Of a stretch of 64,000 nt of DNA, positions 33,798 to 40,431 are shown piece by piece. The stretch covers positions 496,001-560,000 of the forward strand of contig CANMFE010000002.1 in NCBI GenBank assembly GCA_947497085.1. The letters run 5' to 3'. The position numbers and the translations under genes were made by a program. The notes under the pieces are model-generated. The model was given only the letters and a program-made list of their open reading frames with translations. It was not told where the DNA came from and ran no database searches. How positions within the stretch are numbered: position 1 is the first letter of the stretch; each line of letters starts with the position of its first letter. The stretch is from an uncultured Sphingomonadaceae bacterium (lineage in GTDB: Bacteria > Pseudomonadota > Alphaproteobacteria > Sphingomonadales > Sphingomonadaceae).

Positions 33798-34445
33798 ATG
33801 AGCGCCAAGGCTGAACGGATGCGCACGCGCAGGCACGCTGTTGCCGCGCCCGGCAGCGCGCGTGACACATGGGTGAAGATATGGCGGGTGGTTTTGCCAT
33901 CGGCGATTGGCGCGCTGGCGGCGTTCCTGATCTTGGCACCGCTGACCAACAAGGGTGAAGTCAGCTTTCTGCTCGACAAGGACAGTGTGGAAATCGCCAA
34001 AGAACGTCTGCGCGTCAATGAAGCCGAATATCGCGGATCGGATAATAAGGGCCGGGCCTTTTCGCTCAAGGCAGGTTCTGCTGTACAGCGCAGCTCGGCC
34101 GTACCGGTGGTGGAAATGCAAGATTTGCTGGCGCGCATAGCGTTGGACACGGGGCCTGCCGAACTTCGCGCCAATAAAGGTTCCTACAATATGGATGCCG
34201 AAACCGTGGAAATTGCCGGCCCGATCGAATTTGAATCGGCGGGCGGTTACGGGCTTGTCACCCGCGATGTCGATGTTGACCTGAACGCGCAGCGCATGGA
34301 AAGCCGCGGCGCGGTGACGGGTCGTGTGCCGAGCGGGACATTTCGTGCCAACAAGCTGGTCGCGGACCTGGATGAACGCCGCGTCGTGCTGGAAGGCGGC
34401 GCGCGGCTCAGGATGCAGCCGGGATCAAAGGGACTGGGATTCTAA
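33798..34445 (+). CDS. lptC: LPS export periplasmic protein LptC
   Basis: A 215-residue protein from the ATG at 33798 (an in-frame start at 33756 lacks support). One membrane span (about residues 33-52, VVLPSAIGALAAFLILAPLT) anchors a periplasmic beta-jellyroll domain with the repeated LptC/OstA-type pattern (DVDLNAQRMESRGAVTGRVPSGTFRANKLVADL). It links the LptB2FG transporter to the LptA bridge. lptA follows after 43 bases and lptB further on. The gene order rnd-lptC-lptA-lptB-rpoN is typical. Confidence 0.9.
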   Translation: MSAKAERMRTRRHAVAAPGSARDTWVKIWRVVLPSAIGALAAFLILAPLTNKGEVSFLLDKDSVEIAKERLRVNEAEYRGSDNKGRAFSLKAGSAVQRSSAVPVVEMQDLLARIALDTGPAELRANKGSYNMDAETVEIAGPIEFESAGGYGLVTRDVDVDLNAQRMESRGAVTGRVPSGTFRANKLVADLDERRVVLEGGARLRMQPGSKGLGF

Positions 34446-34488
34446 TGGCCTGTTTTATTTTGCATGTAGCTCGGCTAAGGAATGGGCG

Positions 34489-35025
34489 ATGAAAAAGACA
34501 GTTTCGATAGCCATAATTGCAAGCACACTGACATTTGCCGGTGCGGCCGCGCTCAATGCGCAGTCTATTACCAGCCATAACAGCAACGCGCCGGTCAACT
34601 ATGCCGCCGACCGTATCGAGCTGCAGGACCGGCAGAACCGCGTGGTGCTGAGCGGCAATGTCAATATTGAACAGGGCGGGCTGAATATGCGCGCCGCGCG
34701 GACCACCGTGGCCTATCGTAATCAGGGCGGCCTGCAGATTGACCGCATTGATGCCACCGGCGGCGTGACGGTGACAAAGGGCAATGAACGCGCCACCGGC
34801 AATGTTGCGGTGTATGATTTCAACCGCCGCATCATCACGGTCGTGGGCAATGTGGCACTGCGCCGCGGCACCGACACGCTCAATGGCGGGCGTTTGGTGA
34901 TCGACCTGCGCACGGGCCGGTCGACGATTGACGGGCGCAGTTCGGGAAGCTCTGCGCCGGGTAGCCAGCCCGGCAATAATGGCCGCGTTTCGGGCAGTTT
35001 TTCGGTTCCGCAAAGCACTGACTAG
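34489..35025 (+). CDS. lptA: LPS transport periplasmic protein LptA
   Basis: A 178-residue protein from the ATG at 34489, which follows AAGGA; longer starts upstream would run through the end of lptC. A signal peptide (1-25, ALNAQS) is followed by the OstA/LptA jellyroll domain (INYAADRIELQDRQNRVVLSG-like start, GNVNIEQGG...VAVYDFNRRIITVVGNV). The C-terminal 30 residues are Gly/Ser-rich and probably disordered. It forms the periplasmic bridge for LPS between LptC and LptD. Confidence 0.92.
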   Translation: MKKTVSIAIIASTLTFAGAAALNAQSITSHNSNAPVNYAADRIELQDRQNRVVLSGNVNIEQGGLNMRAARTTVAYRNQGGLQIDRIDATGGVTVTKGNERATGNVAVYDFNRRIITVVGNVALRRGTDTLNGGRLVIDLRTGRSTIDGRSSGSSAPGSQPGNNGRVSGSFSVPQSTD

Positions 35026-35160
35026 GCATCGTGCAGGGTTGGTTCCCTGACTTTTCCATGCATAAATCCTGCCAAAATCATTTTTTGGCCGGTTTCCTAT
35101 TATTTTCTCCATGCTATAGCTATATGTGAGATAAGGAAACATGCGTTTCAGGATGGATTT

Positions 35161-35940
35161 ATGAACGACGCCGCCACGATTGACCCGGCCGAAAATGCGG
35201 TAACCGACGAAGCGCTGGACCACGGCCTGGCCGTTATCTCTATCGCCAAAAGCTATGATAAGCGCGAAGTTCTGTCTGATGTATCGCTGTCGGTTGCCAA
35301 TGGCGAGGTTGTCGGCCTGCTCGGCCCGAATGGCGCGGGCAAGACCACCTGTTTTTATTCGGTCATGGGGCTGGTAAAGCCCGATGCGGGCCGGATCATG
35401 CTGGACGGCGTGAACATTACGGCGCTGCCCATGTACCGCCGCTCGGTGCTTGGGCTGGGTTACCTGCCGCAGGAAACGTCCATTTTTCGCGGACTGAGCG
35501 TGGAAAAGAATATCATGGCGGTGCTCGAAATGGCGGAGCCCGACCGTGATGCCCGGCATGCCCGGTTGAACGAGTTGCTCGATGAGTTCGGGCTGACCCG
35601 CCTGCGCAGTGCGCCTGCCATGGCCCTGTCAGGCGGCGAGCGCCGCCGCTGCGAAATCGCCCGCGCGCTGGCTGCCAATCCCTCGATTGTTTTGCTCGAC
35701 GAACCGTTTGCAGGGATTGATCCCATTTCCATTTCCGATATCCGCGAGCTGGTGATCCAGTTGAAGGACCGCGATATCGGCGTGCTGATTACCGACCATA
35801 ATGTGCGTGAAACGCTCGATATCGTCGACCGTGCCTGCATAATCTATGATGGACACGTGCTGTTCGCGGGCAGCCCGGAAGATCTGGTCGCTGATGAAAA
35901 TGTGCGGCGGCTTTACCTGGGCGAAGGCTTTGCGCTTTAG
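35161..35940 (+). CDS. lptB: LPS export ABC transporter ATPase LptB
   Basis: A 259-residue ATPase. Walker A is GPNGAGKTT, the LptB-typical Q-loop region GLGYLPQETSIFRGLSVEKNI, signature LSGGERRRCEIARAL, Walker B IVLLDEPFAGIDP, and H-loop ITDHNV. It drives LPS extraction together with LptF/G, which are not in the window. The N-terminal 20 residues (DAATIDPAENAVTDEAL) extend beyond the usual start. A 408-base repeat-filled gap separates it from rpoN. Confidence 0.96.
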   Translation: MNDAATIDPAENAVTDEALDHGLAVISIAKSYDKREVLSDVSLSVANGEVVGLLGPNGAGKTTCFYSVMGLVKPDAGRIMLDGVNITALPMYRRSVLGLGYLPQETSIFRGLSVEKNIMAVLEMAEPDRDARHARLNELLDEFGLTRLRSAPAMALSGGERRRCEIARALAANPSIVLLDEPFAGIDPISISDIRELVIQLKDRDIGVLITDHNVRETLDIVDRACIIYDGHVLFAGSPEDLVADENVRRLYLGEGFAL

Positions 35941-35966
35941 GGGCATAGACATGTGGTGTGTTTGGT

Positions 35967-36021
35967 CTTCTGTTCGTTCAGGGTCTTTTTGGCTCACTCC
36001 CGTTCGCAAGTCCGTACCGGC
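35967..36021 (-). repeat. Inverted tail of the hairpin repeat family (partial)
   Basis: Read on the minus strand this segment has GGTACGG, then TTGCGAACGGGAGTGA and CCAAAAAGACCC, matching the right-hand tail of copy 3 (38137-38172) with few changes. It is a partial element in opposite orientation just before copy 2, so the lptB-rpoN gap is built from several element fragments. Confidence 0.7.
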
Positions 36022-36040
36022 TCAATTCTTTATCGCTCGC

Positions 36041-36185
36041 GGCTATTTTTTCGCTTGTGCGAAAAGCCTGCGGGAACGCGGCACCGGCCCTCTCCCCCTC
36101 CCAACCTCCCGACAAGGTATAATATATCGGGAGATTGGGAGGGGGAGAGGGCCGGCGCCGCACGTGAGCGAGAGCGAACCAAACA
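36041..36185. repeat. Hairpin repeat family, copy 2
   Basis: Small hairpin TTTTCGC (36048-36054) / GCGAAAA (36059-36065), then a 35-base stem (36078-36112 with 36127-36161, two mismatched or wobble positions) and a tail with GAGCGAGAGCGAACC. Relative to copy 1, paired substitutions keep the stem (CCCCCGCCC to CCCCCTCCC with matching changes opposite). It is located between lptB and rpoN. Confidence 0.85.
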
Positions 36186-36192
36186 AGACTCC

Positions 36193-36300
36193 GGGCCGGT
36201 ACCGCGCGCTTCAAAGCATTAAAAGACAGAGTGGGCTGGTACCGCCATATGCCCGAGAGGGCATCAAACAAAGATTTGAGCGACAACGAACCAAAAAGGC
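36193..36300 (+). repeat. Right-half fragments of the hairpin repeat family
   Basis: Two partial right ends (GGGCCGGTACCG at 36193-36204 and GGGCTGGTACCGCC at 36233-36246) follow copy 2. The second continues into the ATGCCC-GAGA-GGGCAT hairpin and the GAGCGACAACGAACC tail, as in copy 1. They look like remnants of further copies. Confidence 0.7.
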
Positions 36301-36348
36301 TTCATACAGAATTATACAGACCTACGCCTGTGAGGATGCCGCATAGCT

Positions 36349-37896
36349 ATGGCGCTGACCCCGCGCCTTGATTTACGCCAGAGCCAGTCACTGGTGATGA
36401 CGCCGCAGTTGCAGCAGGCGATCAAGCTGCTGGCGCTCTCAAACCTGGAAATCGAATCCTATATTGCCGAAGAACTGGAGAAAAATCCGCTGCTTGATGT
36501 AGCGGGTGGCGCGCGTGAAACCCGCGATGCCGATGGCGCGGTCGATAGCGCTCCGGCTGAACCCAAGGGGTCTGACGAACTGCTGCAAAGCGGGGCATCG
36601 GAAGGCGAAGCCGCGCTCGATGTAAATACCGAAGCCGATGTCTACCACCATGATTGCCCGAGCGACATGGTCGACAGCAATGCGAGCGATGGCGCGGAAG
36701 CCGTTAGCGGACTGGCCAGCTCTGGCCTGGATGGCGCGCTGGGCATGAATGGCGATATGGGTGGGGGCGGTCTGGGCGGAGATGGCGCTGGCTTTGAAAA
36801 CATGCTGTCCGATGACCTGTCATTGCAGGATCATTTGCAAGCACAGGCGGGCGAATTGCTATCGGGCGATGCGCTGTTTATCGCACGCCACCTGGTCGGG
36901 CATATTGACGACAGCGGCTATCTGCGCGGGGACATTGCCGAAATTGCCGATCAGCTGGAGACATCGCTGGCCGATACTGAGGCGGCACTGGAGGTGATAC
37001 AGGGCATGGAGCCGTGCGGAGTCGGTGCGCGCGATTTGAGCGAATGCCTGGCGATACAGGCGAAGGATGCCGACCGGTATGACCCGTGCATGTCGCGGAT
37101 GATAAACAATCTTGACCTGGTCGCGCGCGGGGCCTGGCCGCAGCTCAAGCGTATGTGCCGGGTCGATGACGAAGACCTGATGGACATGATTGCCGAGTTG
37201 CGCGGCTATGATCCCAAACCGGGCCTGAAATATGGAGGGGCGGCGGCGCAGGCGGTTGTACCCGACCTGTTTGTCGTGTCGCGCGGGCAAGGCTGGGCGA
37301 TTGAGCTTAACACCGCGACACTGCCGCGCCTGCTCGTCAACCGGCAATATTATGTCGAAATGTCCGATGGCGCGCATGACAAGGCTTCGAAAGCGTGGCT
37401 CAATGAATGTCTGACAGAGGCCAGCTGGCTGGTAAAGGCGCTCGACCAGCGGCAGCGCACGATCATCAAGGTGGCGAGTGAAATTGTGAAACAGCAGGAA
37501 GGCTTTTTTCGCAAGGGCGTTTCGGAACTGAAGCCGCTCACGCTCCGTCAGGTGGCCGAAGCCATCGACATGCATGAATCAACCGTCAGCCGGGTCACTT
37601 CGCGCAAATATCTAAGCTGCGCGCGCGGCCTGTTCGAGCTTAAATATTTCTTCACCAGCGGCATCCAGTCGGCAGATGGCGGGGAAGCGGTGTCGGCCGA
37701 AGCGGTGAAGGCGGCGATCAAGAACCTGATCGACAGTGAGGATCCGGGGAAAATCCTGTCTGACGCCAAGCTAGTGACCCTTCTGAAAGCCGAAGGATTT
37801 GATATTGCACGGCGCACGGTTGTCAAATACCGGGAGGCCCTGGGGCTGGGCTCATCGGTGCAAAGGCGGCGGCAGAAGAAGCTGGAAGGGGCGTGA
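36349..37896 (+). CDS. rpoN: RNA polymerase sigma-54 factor
   Basis: A 515-residue sigma-54. Region I is the Gln/Leu-rich LRQSQSLVMTPQLQQAIKLL, followed by an acidic, low-conservation region II (about 50-150) and the core-binding and DNA-binding region III. The helix-turn-helix is near HESTVSRVTSRKYLSC, and the RpoN box is ARRTVVKYRE (487-496). It directs transcription from -24/-12 promoters such as that of glnK here and needs an AAA+ activator such as NtrC. It lies after the lpt genes as usual, but no hpf or ptsN follows. Confidence 0.96.
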   Translation: MALTPRLDLRQSQSLVMTPQLQQAIKLLALSNLEIESYIAEELEKNPLLDVAGGARETRDADGAVDSAPAEPKGSDELLQSGASEGEAALDVNTEADVYHHDCPSDMVDSNASDGAEAVSGLASSGLDGALGMNGDMGGGGLGGDGAGFENMLSDDLSLQDHLQAQAGELLSGDALFIARHLVGHIDDSGYLRGDIAEIADQLETSLADTEAALEVIQGMEPCGVGARDLSECLAIQAKDADRYDPCMSRMINNLDLVARGAWPQLKRMCRVDDEDLMDMIAELRGYDPKPGLKYGGAAAQAVVPDLFVVSRGQGWAIELNTATLPRLLVNRQYYVEMSDGAHDKASKAWLNECLTEASWLVKALDQRQRTIIKVASEIVKQQEGFFRKGVSELKPLTLRQVAEAIDMHESTVSRVTSRKYLSCARGLFELKYFFTSGIQSADGGEAVSAEAVKAAIKNLIDSEDPGKILSDAKLVTLLKAEGFDIARRTVVKYREALGLGSSVQRRRQKKLEGA

Positions 37897-38014
37897 GGAC
37901 AGGCTAGTCAAACCGCTGTCCTACACGGGCGCGCTTATGCTAGGTTACGTGCGGTTCTTTGACATTGGTGAAATGAGGGTAAGGCGCGCGGCACCGGAGT
38001 CTCCTTATCCCTCA

Positions 38015-38190
38015 CGGCCGTTTTTCACTAACGTGAAAAGCCTGCGGGAACGCGGCACCAGCCCTCTCCCCCGCCCAGCCTCCCGATATACTAGCGGGTT
38101 ACACTATCGGGAGGCTGGGCGGGGGAGAGGGCTGGTACCGCTTTGCGAACGAGAGTGACCCAAAAAGACCCGGAGCGTGAGCGAACAGGT
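38015..38190. repeat. Hairpin repeat family, copy 3
   Basis: Small hairpin TTTTCAC (38022-38028) / GTGAAAA (38033-38039), then a 37-base stem (38052-38088 with 38105-38141, one mismatch) around a loop beginning TACTAG and ending TACAC, and a tail with GCGAACGAGAGTGACCC. The small hairpin differs from copies 1 and 2 on both sides (CAC/GTG for CGC/GCG), keeping the pairing. It lies about 120 bases after rpoN. Confidence 0.85.
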
Positions 38191-38340
38191 TTAAAGACTC
38201 CTCTTTCCCCGTCATTCCAGCGCAGGCTGGAATCCAGATAACACATCATATGGCGGATGGCCTGTAACCTCTGGCAGGCCGTTTATAATGACAGGCTGTG
38301 GCCATGTTGCAAATCCCGCAGCCCGCCCGCGCCCTTATCT

Positions 38341-38471
38341 GGACCCCTGCCTTCGCAGGGGTTGACGCTTCATCATCCGGTCTTTGACCGAATGACGTGG
38401 CTTTGGATTGGGATCCCTGCTTTCGCAGGGATTGACGCTTCATCATCCGGTCTTTGACCGAATGACGTGGC
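38341..38471 (+). repeat. Two 61-bp direct repeats, 70-bp period
   Basis: Units at 38341-38401 and 38411-38471 differ at three positions. Each begins with a small palindrome (CCCTGC-TTTCGCAGGG type) related to 685-750 and ends GACCGAATGACGTGGC. An additional CAGCGCAGGCTGG palindrome lies at about 38218-38230. With copy 3 of the hairpin family they fill the 578-base gap between rpoN and the GST gene; no gene is seen there. Confidence 0.88.
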
Positions 38472-38474
38472 GCG

Positions 38475-39146
38475 TCAAAAATCCGGTTTTTCGTAATGGC
38501 TGGGCGGGACAATTACTTCCATGCGTTCGGATAGCAATGGCCGGAAGGATGGCCGCGACTTGAAGACGCTGTACCAGCCTTTGGCCTGCTCATGCCCCTG
38601 CCAGTCGATGCCGCCCAGATAATCCGCGACCGAGATATGCGCGGCGGCGGTCAGGTCGGCAAGGCTGAGCGTCGCCCCGGCAAGCCAGCTGCGATGGTCT
38701 ATCAGATAATCAATATAGTCGAGATGATTGTTGGCGAGCTTCATCGCCTCGCGCAATATGCGGCCATCAGGCGGTTGGCGATGGACAATCCGCTTGTGCA
38801 TGCGTTCATGCATCATCGGTGCAACCACATCGCCGTAAAACTGTTCATCGAACCATGCGACAAGGCGGCGGATTTCCGCGCGGCCTTCCGCAGTGCCGTT
38901 GATCATCGGGTTCTTGTCGACTGTTTCTTCCAGATATTCGCATATCGCAGCCGAATCGATCAGCCGCGTGCCGCGTTCGCTATGCACCATGACAGGCGTG
39001 CGTCCGGCAGGGTTGATGTCGAGAAATTCGTCGCGCTGCATCCACGGGCTTTCACGCACGAGCTCATAGCCCACGCCTTTTTCGCCCATCAGCAGGCGGA
39101 CTTTGCGCGAAAACGGACAAAGGGGAAATTGGTATAACTGCCACAT
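38475..39146 (-). CDS. Glutathione S-transferase family protein
   Basis: A 223-residue GST-fold protein. The N-terminal thioredoxin-like domain opens LYQFPLCPFSRKVRLLMGEKG with a CPFS active-site motif, and the glutathione gamma-glutamyl contact is RLIDSAAICEYLEE. The C-terminal helical domain contains GATLSLADLTAAAHISVADYL, the conserved N-capping/hydrophobic staple region. It resembles the sphingomonad GSTs with a redox Cys rather than a catalytic Tyr/Ser. Its role is probably detoxification or disulfide exchange; the substrate is unknown. It stands alone. Confidence 0.88.
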   Translation of the reverse strand: MWQLYQFPLCPFSRKVRLLMGEKGVGYELVRESPWMQRDEFLDINPAGRTPVMVHSERGTRLIDSAAICEYLEETVDKNPMINGTAEGRAEIRRLVAWFDEQFYGDVVAPMMHERMHKRIVHRQPPDGRILREAMKLANNHLDYIDYLIDHRSWLAGATLSLADLTAAAHISVADYLGGIDWQGHEQAKGWYSVFKSRPSFRPLLSERMEVIVPPSHYEKPDF

Positions 39147-39237
39147 AAGAACCCTTTTGCCCCAGCGCCGCGTCGCCGTCTACTGGTCAATTCAATATGG
39201 ACCGGATTTTTCTGTAGATTGTCTGTATTCCAGTAAT

Positions 39238-39576
39238 TTAACTGTCGGCCTGGTAAATTGCGATCTCGTTGCCCGAAGGATCCAGAAACTGAAAACGGCG
39301 CCCACCGGGAAAAGCGAAAATGGGGACTTTAATGGTTCCGCCCGCTTTTTCGACTGCGTCCAGCGCGGCTTCCAGGTTATCGGTTTCAAAAGTGGGCATG
39401 GGCGCAGCGGGTTCCTTCCCTGCGGCGAAGCCCAACTGGACAGGGCCGCCTTCGACAGCGGCATATTCAGGTCCATAGTCTGTAAATTCAAAACCCAGCG
39501 CCTTGGTATAAAATGCTTTGGTTTGGCCCAAGTCACTGGCCTTCATTTCCATATAGTTGGGGGTTATTTTCATCAT
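39238..39576 (-). CDS. VOC-family (glyoxalase-like) protein
   Basis: A 112-residue protein from the ATG at 39576, which follows AAGGA; upstream in-frame codons to 39687 are unlikely to be used. It has the two beta-alpha-beta-beta-beta modules of the vicinal oxygen chelate fold: ASDLGQTKAFYTKALGFEFTDYG at the start and GRRFQFLDPSGNEIAIYQ at the end, where the final Glu is a typical metal ligand. It could be a lyase, a dioxygenase-like protein or a resistance protein; its small size gives no substrate. Confidence 0.82.
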   Translation of the reverse strand: MMKITPNYMEMKASDLGQTKAFYTKALGFEFTDYGPEYAAVEGGPVQLGFAAGKEPAAPMPTFETDNLEAALDAVEKAGGTIKVPIFAFPGGRRFQFLDPSGNEIAIYQADS

Positions 39577-39838
39577 GGGCTTCCTTTTTCTGTGCGCTAT
39601 GTACACGCTGAAACGCGTATTTTGACTGTCAAACCCACTGAAACATGGATTTATAAGGGTTATGCCGCTTTTTTGCGGGATGTTCAAAACCTGCGATTTC
39701 CATCAACAAACTTATTATATCGACAAATGGCCTTTTCTGCACGGCCTGTTCATTGAACAGTTATCATCGCGTATCTATTTACCTGCTATCCACCTGACGT
39801 GACCAGGTGGTTGAGAATAATAACATGTGAGAAACATT

Positions 39839-40372
39839 ATGAAAAACATTATGATTACATCAGCTGCCGCAGTTGCAGCCATGGGCCTTGCTTCCCCGGC
39901 AATGGCACAGGACGCACCAGAAGCTGAAGTCTATGTCGGTGCGCAGGCTGGTTATCACGACATTATCGACAATCCTTTGGGCGATGATGGCGGCGTTATC
40001 TATGGCCTTTATGCCGGCGTAGATGTTCCTGTTGGCGAAACGATTGTGGCTGGCGTTGAAGGTAACTTCAACCTTGGTACAGGCGCGATTGACAGTGAAT
40101 ATGGCATTGTTGGCAAACTGGGCGCGCGCGTTGGTGATGGCGGTCAGATTTTCCTGCGCGGCGGTTACCAGCATATCGACTTTGATGTTGGCGGCCTTTC
40201 CAATGGCCTCGTTAGCGCAGACGATCTTGATATAGCTGACGATGATGGTGATTACCTGGTTGGCGTTGGCGGCCAGTTCAAAGTGAGTGACAACGTGTCA
40301 CTGCGCGCTGTTGTCGATACAGTTGCATTTGACACGACCCGTGCAACAGTGGGCCTTGCAGTCCACTTCTAA
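39839..40372 (+). CDS. Outer-membrane beta-barrel (porin-family) protein
   Basis: A 177-residue protein from the ATG at 39839 (a GTG at 39827 is also in frame). A signal peptide ends SPAMAQ (about residue 23). The rest is an eight-strand-type barrel pattern ending VGLAVHF with a terminal phenylalanine. The composition is acidic (DDLDIADDDGDYLVG). It belongs to the OmpA-like/Omp25-Opacity beta-barrel group of alphaproteobacteria. A seven-pair hairpin (CCACCTG/CAGGTGG, 39790-39810) lies in its leader. A terminator follows the stop. Confidence 0.86.
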   Translation: MKNIMITSAAAVAAMGLASPAMAQDAPEAEVYVGAQAGYHDIIDNPLGDDGGVIYGLYAGVDVPVGETIVAGVEGNFNLGTGAIDSEYGIVGKLGARVGDGGQIFLRGGYQHIDFDVGGLSNGLVSADDLDIADDDGDYLVGVGGQFKVSDNVSLRAVVDTVAFDTTRATVGLAVHF

Positions 40373-40394
40373 AACTGTCTTATTGAGACTTTCG

Positions 40395-40424
40395 GGGCCG
40401 GGGGTTTTCACTCTCGGCCCTTTT
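40395..40424 (+). terminator. Terminator after the porin gene
   Basis: The stem GGGCCG (40395-40400) / CGGCCC (40415-40420), extended by weaker pairs, is followed by TTTT. It lies between the convergent porin and gltB genes. Confidence 0.7.
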
Positions 40425-40431
40425 CATATAG

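Noticed and set aside
34324-34488. N-terminal extension of LptA
   Set aside because: It would overlap lptC in another frame; the signal peptide begins at the ATG at 34489 after AAGGA.
38341-38471. CRISPR array
   Set aside because: Only two units, unit longer than spacer, and no cas genes nearby.
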